Position numbers and translations under genes: made by a program. Of a stretch of DNA of 64,000 nt, positions 8,926-18,321 are shown in pieces. The notes beneath the pieces are model-generated. The model was not told the origin of the DNA. It searched no databases and was given only the letters and a program-made list of their open reading frames with translations. Within the stretch, counting starts at the first letter, position 1; each line of letters opens with the position of its first letter. The DNA is taken from positions 2,224,500-2,288,499 of the forward strand of contig NZ_RAPY01000001.1 of the NCBI RefSeq assembly GCF_003610355.1. The letters run 5' to 3'. The stretch comes from Sphingobacterium detergens. GTDB taxonomy: Bacteria; Bacteroidota; Bacteroidia; Sphingobacteriales; Sphingobacteriaceae.

Positions 8926-11900
8926 TTATTTCAATGTAACATCCAGATACACAGAGTGTCGCCCGTAGGTATCATAGAAAGGTTTAAAGTCAACGCCATC
9001 AATCTTGAAGGCCAAACGTTGCGGATCACCGGTGATAGATTTGCTGATGTCCTTCGCATCCAAAGTCACTTTACGCCAGTCTTTTCTCGCCTCAGTTTCT
9101 TGAGCCGCCAACAAGATAGGTCCATAAAATAAACTGGCAATATTCTGTTGATCCATCACCGGATCTAAATGAAACTGGAAAGGCATTTTCAGCGTGATAC
9201 GATCCCCCTTTTTCCAATTGCGGCTCAATTTCAAATAAGTACCCGGCTGTGCCTGTACTTTTTGCGCTTTACCGTTGATAGCCACATAAAATCCTTTCGT
9301 TGCCCAACCGGGTACACGCACATGAAGATCAAATCTGCCATTTCCTTTAATTGTCAGCTCCGTCTCGTCTTGCTTTGGAAAGCTCGTTTTCTGCGCTACA
9401 GTTATTTGACGTTCAGTCCATTCCAGCGTAGAAGAAATAAATAGATTGACATATAAAGCCTGATCATCCTTGCTTTTAAAATAAATACTATGCTGCAATT
9501 TGGTACCACTCTCTATCGCCGTACCATTACAACAGGTAAAGCCTGTCATGTTGGGATTCCCAAATTGCTTTATTGCTCCGGGTCTTAGTGACACATGATA
9601 GGTATTGGCCGGCGTGTTTTCAGCTACCGATGCTAAAATATGGTTATACAGTCCACGTTCGTAGTAATCCATATATTCAGCACGTTGATCAAAAAGAAAC
9701 AGGTTGCTCGTCAACTTAAGCATATTGTAAGTCGCACAAGTCTCATTCTGTCCGCCTTCAGAAAAACCGTTCTCATATAAGGTCGCGGGCTCTGCTGTAA
9801 AAACTTCCGCATTTGCCGGATTGCGCGCACCGGCAACCCCACCTATGCTGTACATGTAATCATTGACAGCCTTGTACCAGAAATTATCTGCCACCCGGTA
9901 GTATTCCGGTAGATCCGAAACCTGATAGAGCTCGATACTACCCACAATCTGTGGAATATGTTGATTGGCATGCAGCCCACGAAAAGTATCGACATTCTTG
10001 GCCAGTCCATGTGTATGCTGTGCATTGCCAAAGAACATATCGATATTGTCAAATAGTTGTGCGGTTTTCAAATAGTGTTCCTTATGGGTGATGCGATAGA
10101 GATGCGCCATTGTCTCATTCATTCCGCCAAATTCACCGGCAATGTACGCCTTCCACATTTGTATCAGCGTTTCTTTAGGCAGTTGACTCAGACGTGCATG
10201 CACCCAGTCTGCCATCCCCGTAGCCACTTGAAGCGCCTTTTCATTCCCGCTCACTTCATAGATATCAATTAAGCCGGCCAAAATTTTATGTAAGGTATAA
10301 TAGGGCGCCCAAACTTGTGTTATCTGTCCCCCGTATTTCGCACCCTTTTCCAACATAATAAATTGATCTGGCGGATACGCGCTAATATAGCCTACACCCC
10401 AATTCCAATAATCCGTACGGATACCTTCCTGGCTCAGATCAGAGTCATAAGCGGATTTACCGGGGCCATAAGGTATGGCAATCGGGTCAGCTACAGCCAC
10501 AGCACCTTCTTGCTGCGGTTTACCCGACAATTGTGCCAGTTCGTATAGGCTATTGACCATATACGTCATTTTCTCGGCAAAATTAGCCTGCAATATTTTA
10601 TCGTATCCGGTACTTGCATAAGCCTGTGCGATCGCCGTCAAATAATGCCCCGTAGCATGGCCTCTGAGTTTGGTGTCCCGACTATCCCATACCCCTAAAG
10701 GTTTAGCCCCTTCAGGCTGCGGTTTTCCAAATGCATCGCGAAACATATAGAGAAAAGAATTGGGATCAGTCGTCGCCAAGGTTTTGATAAATTTATCCCG
10801 ATTTTCAATGAATTTTGTTTGTTGATTTTGCGCATCCGCTTGCAAGGAGACCTGATTCAGTCCAAAAGTTGCCAACTTCAACCCCGGTGCCGCAGCGGCC
10901 TTACTTGTTTTAACAGTCACGATTGCTTTAGGCTGTAGATCCGTTCCCGGCACTCGTCCTGTAATGGTATATCGTCCAGCTTCCAAGACGGTGCTGTTAT
11001 CATTTGGCGAAGGCCACAATACCCGTACTTTAGGGCCAAGCATATCCTCCCTATAAGTTCCCGGTACATAGCTTGGCAAACGAGGTAAATCTCCTAATGT
11101 CGTTTCCACCTGCACATCCGGCACAGCAACTAGGTAAGCATTATAGAGTTGCGCTTGGGTCAATGGAAACTCAGGCAGGTTATCCTCCACTTTGGTCACA
11201 TTTACGGCGCGATTACTTACCCCACGTTGTGCATTGGAATAAATTGCCGTAAGCTGATTTTTACTCAATGGAACACGGTAGATCCGAAAATCATGCAACA
11301 TTCCATCTAAGGTCGGCGATCCCGTTAAAAGTGATTTTCCGATATACAGCTTGTTCTTGTCTCCTGAAGATCCAAAAACTTCGGACAACTCACGCGGTAT
11401 CTGCTTAGCCTCACCAACAGGCACAGCATCCACATATGTCGTCATCGTTTTAGCCGGAATATCCACCACAATCGTCAGGTAAACCCACTTATTCAATACG
11501 AATGCTGGAGAAACAGCTCCCTTTTGATTATTTTTCCCAGCAGTAATCACGCTTTGGAAACCTTCCTGAAGATTTGTCCCAGAAGGAGCGGCGAAGAAAT
11601 GTGTATGCATATCTTTTCCAAAGTCAAAAACAACCTGGTCTTTTTTCTCCGAACGCAGATAAACCCACCCCGAGATACTCAACGACTCCATATCCGTCAG
11701 TGCCTCGGCAGGGATCTGGATAAAATCATTTTTTTCACCCGACAAGGACAGTACTTTTCCAAAGCGCTTATCGTTGATAAATGTAGCATGCTGACCAGCT
11801 GCAGCATGCAGATTGTTGCGCGACCAATCTTTTAGATCGCCATTAAAGACATATCGCGCGATCATGCCCGTTTCGCCGATTCCATCCAATATCTGATCAC

Positions 11901-11985
11901 CACTTTGTGCCTGTACCGCACTAAACCCTTTTGTTAGGATCGTGGCAATGAGGATAAAACGTAAAAAAACTGTGTAACTTTTCAT
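8926..11985 (-). CDS. GH127-type beta-L-arabinofuranosidase-like protein with N-terminal LamG domain
   Basis: The 1019-residue secreted protein has a signal peptide ending near AVQAQS, a concanavalin/LamG-like domain (about residues 40-240, with SISGWVYLRSE and LHDFRIYRVPLS), a linker/beta domain (to about 355), then a DUF1680 (alpha/alpha)6-barrel with RGHATGHYLTAIAQAYAST and a C-terminal beta-sandwich. The GH127 zinc-thiol centre is complete: NETCATYNML (Glu748, Cys750) and FTCCNGTAIES (Cys818, Cys819), where one of the paired Cys is the nucleophile in characterised family members. GH127 enzymes remove beta-L-arabinofuranosyl residues from plant glycans or glycoproteins. Downstream of peptidase and permease genes on the same strand, it could act on arabinosylated glycoproteins; that is inference. 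A perfect 14-bp palindrome lies 19 bp upstream of its start. Confidence 0.9.
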   Translation of the reverse strand: MKSYTVFLRFILIATILTKGFSAVQAQSGDQILDGIGETGMIARYVFNGDLKDWSRNNLHAAAGQHATFINDKRFGKVLSLSGEKNDFIQIPAEALTDMESLSISGWVYLRSEKKDQVVFDFGKDMHTHFFAAPSGTNLQEGFQSVITAGKNNQKGAVSPAFVLNKWVYLTIVVDIPAKTMTTYVDAVPVGEAKQIPRELSEVFGSSGDKNKLYIGKSLLTGSPTLDGMLHDFRIYRVPLSKNQLTAIYSNAQRGVSNRAVNVTKVEDNLPEFPLTQAQLYNAYLVAVPDVQVETTLGDLPRLPSYVPGTYREDMLGPKVRVLWPSPNDNSTVLEAGRYTITGRVPGTDLQPKAIVTVKTSKAAAAPGLKLATFGLNQVSLQADAQNQQTKFIENRDKFIKTLATTDPNSFLYMFRDAFGKPQPEGAKPLGVWDSRDTKLRGHATGHYLTAIAQAYASTGYDKILQANFAEKMTYMVNSLYELAQLSGKPQQEGAVAVADPIAIPYGPGKSAYDSDLSQEGIRTDYWNWGVGYISAYPPDQFIMLEKGAKYGGQITQVWAPYYTLHKILAGLIDIYEVSGNEKALQVATGMADWVHARLSQLPKETLIQMWKAYIAGEFGGMNETMAHLYRITHKEHYLKTAQLFDNIDMFFGNAQHTHGLAKNVDTFRGLHANQHIPQIVGSIELYQVSDLPEYYRVADNFWYKAVNDYMYSIGGVAGARNPANAEVFTAEPATLYENGFSEGGQNETCATYNMLKLTSNLFLFDQRAEYMDYYERGLYNHILASVAENTPANTYHVSLRPGAIKQFGNPNMTGFTCCNGTAIESGTKLQHSIYFKSKDDQALYVNLFISSTLEWTERQITVAQKTSFPKQDETELTIKGNGRFDLHVRVPGWATKGFYVAINGKAQKVQAQPGTYLKLSRNWKKGDRITLKMPFQFHLDPVMDQQNIASLFYGPILLAAQETEARKDWRKVTLDAKDISKSITGDPQRLAFKIDGVDFKPFYDTYGRHSVYLDVTLK

Positions 11986-12003
11986 TACTATATCATTAAT
12001 TGT

Positions 12004-12017
12004 GAGCTCGCGAGCTC
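12004..12017. promoter_or_regulatory. Perfect 14-bp GC-rich palindrome upstream of the GH127 gene
   Basis: GAGCTCGCGAGCTC is a loop-free perfect palindrome with partly symmetrical A/T flanks, in the 93-bp gap before the GH127 start. It may be a regulator site; it has no loop, so it is a poor terminator. Confidence 0.35.
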
Positions 12018-12078
12018 AATTTTCATCCAATTTAAGTTCAACAACATGCAAGAGAGCGTTAGTTTTCAGATACTTTGG

Positions 12079-14322
12079 CTAATAAGCCGTCCAAGCTGGA
12101 GGTTCTACTCCAAGCAAGTGTCTCACGAAATAATCGCGACGTTTCTTTTCGCCAAAATCACCACCAGAAGAATGCCCCATTCCCGGTACCATAATGAAGT
12201 CGTGATCCTTACCATGTTTAATCAACTGATTGACGAACTGATAAGTCGATGCTGGATCCACATTATCATCGAGTTCCCCCACGATCAAGAGCAACTTTCC
12301 TTCTAATTTATATGCATTTTCGATGTTAGAACAAGCTGCATATTCAGGCCCGATCGGCCAGCCCATCCATTGTTCATTCCACCATATTTTGTCCATACGA
12401 TTATCATGACAGCCACAGGATGAAACCCCTACCTTATAAAACTCAGGATGAAACAAGAGTGCTCCGGCAGAAGACTGTCCGCCGGCAGAAGTACCGTAGA
12501 TACCGACTTTTTCAATGTCCATATATGGATATTTAAGTGCGGCAGCCTTTATCCAGGCAATACGATCGGGAAAACCAGCATCTTTTAGATTTTTCCAGGC
12601 GACATCTTGAAATGCTTTCGAGCGATTAGATGTTCCCATTCCGTCAATCTGCACAACGATAAAACCCAGTTCAGCAAGTTCAGCGAGTCCTGCTGGATTA
12701 GCAGAAAATGATTTAGGAACAAAAGCACTATGCGGACCAGCATAGATATACTCGATCACAGGATATTTTTTGTTGGGATCAAAATTTCGTGGCCGGACTA
12801 TAATGCCCCAGATATCTGTTTTACCATCTCTCGCCAGCGACTTGAACACTTCAGGTTTGCGCCATCCCGTACCTTCCAGATCCGCAATATCCGCTTGCTC
12901 CAAATCCATCACGATCTTCCCATCTGCCACACGTCGAAGTACGGCCTTCGGAGCTTGGTCAACCCGAGAGTAGAGATCTACAAATAAAGAATGATCAGGA
13001 TTAAAGGTCCCCTGATGATTGGAAGCTTCAGGAGTAAGCTCTTTCAGGCCCTTGCCATCAAAACCAATCGTATAATAATGGACAAGATACGGGTCCTCAT
13101 CCTTATGCATGCCACTCGCCTCAAAAATAATCTTTTTGTTATCCTCATCCACGTTGACAACTTTACGTATCACCCAATTTCCTTTCGTAATCTGCTGTTT
13201 CAATGCCCCCGTTTTCGCATCAAACAAATACAGATGATTCCATCCATCACGTTCCGAAGCCCAAATGATGGCAGCTGTTTTTTTGAGATCATTCCGGTAT
13301 TTCTTTCCACTATAATCGATAAATGTCGCACTACGTTCTGAAATAATTGCTCTGGTTTTTCCGTCCACAGCACTCAATTCCATCACATCGTACCGTTGAT
13401 GACCACGTTGGTTATATTCAAACGTGATTCCACTATTATCTGCCTTCCATACCAGTGCAGACAATGAAAATTGATTGGCTACCTGAGCCGGATCTACAGT
13501 GATCAGTTGACCATTTATCACATCAATAATCGTTGGATAATATTGTGACAAAGCATCACCGGGCTTATTATAGTCTCTGGTTTGTAATTTAGGTTGTAAT
13601 TGATCCGTTGGCGAAGATTCCAGTAAAGTCAACTGTCTGATTTCAGCCTTTCTCACTTTTGAAGCCGCCACTTTTTTTGAATCATAGGACCATTGAATAC
13701 GGGTGCTATAATACTCTCCGGGACTGCCATCAAAGGTCAACTGTCGCTCAGTTTTTGAATCCCCTTTTTTACTGATATATACATTACTATTTTTAATATA
13801 CGCTGTATAGATCTTATCGGGCGAGTCTACAGATTCACCCTTACTATCATCCCAACGTGCTCCCCAATATCCATCCGATCGACGGTCATTACCTGTTGAA
13901 GGAATATCACGCAATCTGCTCAACTTATTTTCCTGCCCATTCCACTTCCACAGCACTTTCTCTTCCGTAAACTCAACCTCGTTTGCCGTCAAGACTTTCA
14001 GATCTCTTCCCCACAAAACGCCTAATTTAACTTCTTTACCCAGCTGAGCGGATAGCTGTATTTCAATCGCAGCAACATCGCTATCTATTTTCTTCTTCGT
14101 CAGCGCATCCACCAGATATAAGCTTCTCTTACCGTCTTTCCGATTCACCCGATAAGAAAAACTATCCCCTTTTTCAGACCAGATAATCTGCTGTGGTACC
14201 TGATACACCTTGCCAAATGAATTTCTGATCTCTTTGGCTCGTTTATAATCCTCCAATGTCCCTTGCGCAATTGTCGAAAGCTGAAATATCATCAATAAAA
14301 CAGCTGTGAATGTTAACTTCAT
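12079..14322 (-). CDS. S9 family prolyl oligopeptidase / dipeptidyl peptidase IV-like
   Basis: The 747-residue protein has a signal peptide (LSTIAQ), an N-terminal beta-propeller of the DPP-IV type (about 50-500) and a C-terminal alpha/beta-hydrolase. The catalytic triad is visible: Ser612 in IYGTSAGGQS, Asp near 685 in VGELDDNVDP and His717 in PGMGHSSGG. These enzymes release N-terminal dipeptides, mostly Xaa-Pro, from peptides in the periplasm. Downstream on the same strand is the GH127 gene (93-bp gap) and upstream the APC permease gene (73-bp gap), consistent with peptide degradation coupled to amino-acid uptake. Confidence 0.93.
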   Translation of the reverse strand: MKLTFTAVLLMIFQLSTIAQGTLEDYKRAKEIRNSFGKVYQVPQQIIWSEKGDSFSYRVNRKDGKRSLYLVDALTKKKIDSDVAAIEIQLSAQLGKEVKLGVLWGRDLKVLTANEVEFTEEKVLWKWNGQENKLSRLRDIPSTGNDRRSDGYWGARWDDSKGESVDSPDKIYTAYIKNSNVYISKKGDSKTERQLTFDGSPGEYYSTRIQWSYDSKKVAASKVRKAEIRQLTLLESSPTDQLQPKLQTRDYNKPGDALSQYYPTIIDVINGQLITVDPAQVANQFSLSALVWKADNSGITFEYNQRGHQRYDVMELSAVDGKTRAIISERSATFIDYSGKKYRNDLKKTAAIIWASERDGWNHLYLFDAKTGALKQQITKGNWVIRKVVNVDEDNKKIIFEASGMHKDEDPYLVHYYTIGFDGKGLKELTPEASNHQGTFNPDHSLFVDLYSRVDQAPKAVLRRVADGKIVMDLEQADIADLEGTGWRKPEVFKSLARDGKTDIWGIIVRPRNFDPNKKYPVIEYIYAGPHSAFVPKSFSANPAGLAELAELGFIVVQIDGMGTSNRSKAFQDVAWKNLKDAGFPDRIAWIKAAALKYPYMDIEKVGIYGTSAGGQSSAGALLFHPEFYKVGVSSCGCHDNRMDKIWWNEQWMGWPIGPEYAACSNIENAYKLEGKLLLIVGELDDNVDPASTYQFVNQLIKHGKDHDFIMVPGMGHSSGGDFGEKKRRDYFVRHLLGVEPPAWTAY

Positions 14323-14395
14323 ATGTGTTGTTTTTTTAATCGTATATGTTGATCTGCCTCTAGTTCCGCTCAGGCAGGATTAAAAATAAGTAATC

Positions 14396-15817
14396 TTATG
14401 TCTTTAGGTCCTTCTGTTTCACAAAATAGTATAATGGAATCCCCAAAAGTGTGATGATGATACCTGGCCACGTAAATTGCGGTTTATAGATCACCAACAA
14501 AATAATAAACGATATTCCCATCAAAATATAGACGGCAGGTACAAAAGGATAGCCAAAAGCGCTATAGGGTCGCGGTAGATCCGGACGTTTATATCTTAAC
14601 CAAAAGATGCCGATGATACACAAAACATAAAAAATAACAACCACACAGGTAATCATATCCAGCAAATCGCCATACTTACCCGTCAAGCACCACATCGAGG
14701 CGATGGCCGCCTGTAACCACAACGCATATGCCGGTACTGCATTCTTATTTAGGGTACCTGTTTTCTTAAAAAACAAACCATCTTTAGCCATGGAATAATA
14801 GATCCTTGCACCCGCCAAGATCAGTCCGTTATTACAGCCAAAAGTGCTTACCATAATCATAATCGCCAAGATGGCTATGCCAACAGGACCAAAAATTTCT
14901 TGCGCTACCAGCATGGCCACGCGATCTTTAGGCGCGCTGGCCATCTCCTCGATCGTCAATACACCCGTATACATCAAATTGGTCAAAATATAGATCACTG
15001 TTACAATCAGCGTTCCCAGCGCCAGACTCAAGCCAATATTACGTTGCGGCTTCTTGATCTCCCCTGCTACCGCAGAAGATGAATGCCAAGAATCACTACT
15101 GAACAAGGCACCCACCATTGCAGCAGATATGGCCCCAAACGCACCAAAAGTGGCATAATCTGCTGTCGATCCATCCACTTTTAATTGCTGTAGATTCCAC
15201 CTATTCGCTGAAGACCAATTTTGATTCCACACCTCCATATCGAAAGCTGCAAAACCGAAAATGACCAATAAAACTAGACTTAATATTTTGATCAATGTCA
15301 GCACCGTCTGTACTGTTTTACCATTCTTTACACCACCTGTATTTATCAAGGTGAGCAGCAAAATGACAAAGATAGCCAACACTTGAGCAGAAGAAATATG
15401 ATAGGCCCCTATTACCAGCAAATAAACATCTTCATCTAGTACCGGAAACAAATAAGCTGTAAACTTGGAGAAAGCTACCCCCACAGCTGCAATCGTAGCC
15501 GTCTGGATAACGGCAAAAAAAGTCCATCCAAACGTAAAACTGACCATCGGCCCATAGGCTTCTTTGAGATAAACATACTGACCACCAGCTTTCGGAAACA
15601 TGGCACTGAGTTCGCCATAACTCAAGGCTGCGGCCAGCGTCATAAATCCGCAGATCACCCACACGACCATCAGCCAGGCAGCAGAACCGGTATTTCGGGC
15701 GATATCCGACGATACGATAAAGATCCCCGAGCCAATCATACTTCCGGCAACGAGCATCGTTGCATCCAATAAACCCAATGACTTTTTGAAATCTTGACTA
15801 TTTTCCTGATTACTCAT
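14396..15817 (-). CDS. APC superfamily amino acid permease
   Basis: The 473-residue protein has about twelve membrane segments and the family start MLVAGSMIGSGIFIV, with the Gly-rich unwound part of TM1 that binds the amino-acid backbone. Further family features are the SYGELSAMFPKAGGQYVYLK segment after TM2 and the FSSDSWHSS segment in the middle. It should import amino acids across the inner membrane by proton or antiport coupling; the specificity is not readable, though L-type (LAT-like) permeases are the closest pattern. It lies 20 bp downstream of the DUF885 gene, so the two are probably co-transcribed. Confidence 0.93.
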   Translation of the reverse strand: MSNQENSQDFKKSLGLLDATMLVAGSMIGSGIFIVSSDIARNTGSAAWLMVVWVICGFMTLAAALSYGELSAMFPKAGGQYVYLKEAYGPMVSFTFGWTFFAVIQTATIAAVGVAFSKFTAYLFPVLDEDVYLLVIGAYHISSAQVLAIFVILLLTLINTGGVKNGKTVQTVLTLIKILSLVLLVIFGFAAFDMEVWNQNWSSANRWNLQQLKVDGSTADYATFGAFGAISAAMVGALFSSDSWHSSSAVAGEIKKPQRNIGLSLALGTLIVTVIYILTNLMYTGVLTIEEMASAPKDRVAMLVAQEIFGPVGIAILAIMIMVSTFGCNNGLILAGARIYYSMAKDGLFFKKTGTLNKNAVPAYALWLQAAIASMWCLTGKYGDLLDMITCVVVIFYVLCIIGIFWLRYKRPDLPRPYSAFGYPFVPAVYILMGISFIILLVIYKPQFTWPGIIITLLGIPLYYFVKQKDLKT

Positions 15818-15837
15818 AATTTAGGGTTGGATTGCGC

Positions 15838-17613
15838 TTATTTAAAATTATAAAATTTCCATTTTGCCTGATGGTTAGGTTCAAGCTTCTGGTTTGTCAA
15901 TATCGCCCGGACCATCTCCATGGGCAAGTAATTTTCCTTGATGACCCGATCATGAAATTCGGTATAGGACATTTTCCCCGATCCTACCAATTCATCACTG
16001 ATACTCAGCAGCTGCAAGCCGCCGATCAAATAAGCCAATTGATACAAAGGATCGTAAGAGCCTTCAAATGATCGCTTCACCTCACCATGTGCGTTTGCAG
16101 GTTCATGCCCCACTTGATTGACTAAATAATCAACACATTGCTGTGGCGTCCATTCACCCAAGTGAAATTTAATACTAAAGGTGATCCGCGCACAACGATG
16201 CATTCGCCAAAATAACATCCCGATACGTTCTTCCGGTGTCTTTGCAAATCCCATCCTGTAAAGCAGCAATTCCCAATATAAGGTCCAGCCTTCCGTCCAA
16301 AATGGCGTATTGAAATTTTCCTCACGATAGGGCTTATACCTTTTATTCATAAAATATTGTAGGTGATGTCCCGGATTGAGTTCATGCTGCACCGTACCCA
16401 ATGAAAAATGCGGATTATTCCCCCGCATGCTCATCATCTTCTGCTCATAGGTCATTGTATTGGTCGGATAGGAAATACTGATCTCACGTCCGCCCGTAAA
16501 AAAAGGATTGACCAATTGCCGTTCAGGTGTCATCATGATCATTCCCCAAGTTTCATCCGCCAATTCAGGAATAACGATCAGGTCATGCTCTTTGATAAAT
16601 GCTTGGCCCCTATCATATAACGCATTGATCAGACCGGGCTGCTGACCTTCCGGAACATAGGTATTTTTAACCTTTTCCTGCGCCGCTTTCCAATCATCTC
16701 CAAATCCCATCTCGCGAGAAGCTTTTAATAACTCCGCCACGCACCATGCCCATTCCTTATCAGCGATACGTAATAACTCATCCGCATCATAAGCGATCAT
16801 TTCCGCCCGCAGTTTTTTGTTGAGCGCAACTTTTCCGATCGGCTGACCACCAATATCACTTCCATCATTAAACACTTTCCAATTGCTCTTTGCCGGCAAT
16901 GCGCTTTTGTATTGGATTAATTTTTCGTTTAAACTTTCGTAAGATTTGGGCACCCACCACGTAAACATCGGATCATAACCATTGTAGAAATCAAATGCAC
17001 TCTCCAAACGGATTCGCAGTGACTCCACCATATTGACAAGGAAATTGACATCAGCGGACTCGATTGTTGTTACATTTTCTAGCTTTTGGATCACTTCATC
17101 AACCTGATCCCTCGTTTTTTCCAGCAGGATAGCAATATCTTTTCCCACAACGGCAGCACCTCTACGACGTTGCTTTTCAAATTGAAGAATATTTTCGGCA
17201 AATGGCAAGTAAGACTTTAGCCGCTCGTAAGAAGCTAATGCCTCTTGGCATTCTTCCTGATGTCGCTGCACTTTTTGGTTCAGCAGGACATAATCGACTT
17301 GACCACTGGTATTCAATCTTTTATAATCAAAACCTTTTAATTGAGTTAAATAGTCCGCATCGATCTTGAGCAGTCTATTGATCTGCTCGGGCGAAGCTGC
17401 CGACTGCTGAAATCCCCAATTTTTGGGCATAGGGCCATAAAAATAATTGACAGCCTCCAGATCATGGCGGTATTGGATGATATAAGGCTCAATGGCTGTT
17501 GTGTGTTGGTACAAATCCATATCTTGGGCATCTGTTAGCGAAGAAGCGATACAAAGTACACCAATGACAATAAATCTCTTTACGTTAGGGTTATTGTTGT
17601 TTTTCTTCATCAT
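15838..17613 (-). CDS. DUF885 family secreted protein (putative metallopeptidase)
   Basis: The 591-residue protein has a signal peptide (IVIGVLCIASSLTDAQD) and the DUF885 fold: a mostly helical protein with a zinc-binding-like motif QHELNPGHHLQYF near residue 405 and FWTEGWTLYWELL about 25 residues later, which supplies a further Glu. DUF885 proteins are distant relatives of M3/M32-type gluzincins and are thought to be peptidases. The context (dipeptidyl peptidase and amino-acid permease just downstream) supports a peptidase role. Biochemical specificity is unknown. Confidence 0.88.
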   Translation of the reverse strand: MMKKNNNNPNVKRFIVIGVLCIASSLTDAQDMDLYQHTTAIEPYIIQYRHDLEAVNYFYGPMPKNWGFQQSAASPEQINRLLKIDADYLTQLKGFDYKRLNTSGQVDYVLLNQKVQRHQEECQEALASYERLKSYLPFAENILQFEKQRRRGAAVVGKDIAILLEKTRDQVDEVIQKLENVTTIESADVNFLVNMVESLRIRLESAFDFYNGYDPMFTWWVPKSYESLNEKLIQYKSALPAKSNWKVFNDGSDIGGQPIGKVALNKKLRAEMIAYDADELLRIADKEWAWCVAELLKASREMGFGDDWKAAQEKVKNTYVPEGQQPGLINALYDRGQAFIKEHDLIVIPELADETWGMIMMTPERQLVNPFFTGGREISISYPTNTMTYEQKMMSMRGNNPHFSLGTVQHELNPGHHLQYFMNKRYKPYREENFNTPFWTEGWTLYWELLLYRMGFAKTPEERIGMLFWRMHRCARITFSIKFHLGEWTPQQCVDYLVNQVGHEPANAHGEVKRSFEGSYDPLYQLAYLIGGLQLLSISDELVGSGKMSYTEFHDRVIKENYLPMEMVRAILTNQKLEPNHQAKWKFYNFK

Positions 17614-17911
17614 TTAGGTTTATTTTTGTCTATTGAAACCGATCCGGTTTAAAGCCCGAGATATTTGTTTCTGTGTGCCATCATAGTGCGCACCCGCAAT
17701 GCGAATTAAGCCGCAGCTCTCAATTTAAGTCAATGCGATTAGCAATAGCATCAGCAATGACCCCATTTAATTCAGCCATGGTTGGTCTCTAATCATTTAA
17801 AATTTCCTTAATCAAAGAAAGCAACTATAAAAACGCTAAACTAACCGGCTTTTAATAATTACTTATTGGATATTGACATTTGTAATCTATTCGTACAGTA
17901 GATTTCTATAA

Positions 17912-18092
17912 TTAGCAATATATATCATAACCTTCCCTACCCAATAGCTGTCCTGTTCCCGCCTTGATCCAGATAAACTGATACTCCTCATGACCCCAAC
18001 CTCATATAAGGATAAAACTTATCCAACAAATCCTCCTGAATAAAAACGGTCCTATCTTTGGGAATAGGAACTTGATATTGAATGGGTTTCAT
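17912..18092 (-). pseudogene. AraC-family regulator, N-terminal remnant with frameshift
   Basis: An ATG at 18090-18092 opens MKPIQYQVPIPKDRT, followed by VFIQEDLLDKFYPYMRLGS and a stop. Shifting frame at about 18000 continues sensibly as HEEYQFIWIKAGTGQLLG before a stop at 17912-17914. The two parts together match the cupin N-terminus of AraC regulators, where a HRHEE-type segment precedes QFIWI. The rest of the sensor domain and the whole HTH domain are missing. It is a decayed regulator, possibly once controlling the neighbouring DUF5695-like gene or the peptidase operon. Confidence 0.6.
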
Positions 18093-18152
18093 AAATTATG
18101 AATCGTCTAAGGTGAAAATAATTTCTATTAAATGTCATTTATACATTTATAT

Positions 18153-18168
18153 ATACTAAATTTAGTAT
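18153..18168. promoter_or_regulatory. Perfect 16-bp palindrome, putative operator
   Basis: ATACTAAATTTAGTAT is perfectly self-complementary and lies 154 bp before the DUF5695-like gene. Related CTAAA/TTTAG dyads occur at 30874-30889 and, less cleanly, near 37881. Confidence 0.4.
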
Positions 18169-18321
18169 TTAGTTATTTACAAAACAACTCGCTAAATAGA
18201 AATATCAAAAACGGACCATCTTAGGTTAAAATCTGGCAATTAAAAGAGGTCCTAATAAATCAAATTTGTACCAGTTCACTTTCTGATCCATAAAGAATAA
18301 TAGATTTCTAAACCTGACAAA

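Larger units (their letters stand above)
17614..18321. other. Intergenic region with an AraC remnant and a palindrome
   Basis: About 700 bp. It contains the upstream region of the DUF885 operon, an AraC-type regulator remnant at 17912-18092 on the minus strand, and a perfect 16-bp palindrome at 18153-18168. A TAnnTTTG-like element with one mismatch (18301-18308) lies just before the DUF5695-like gene. Confidence 0.5.
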
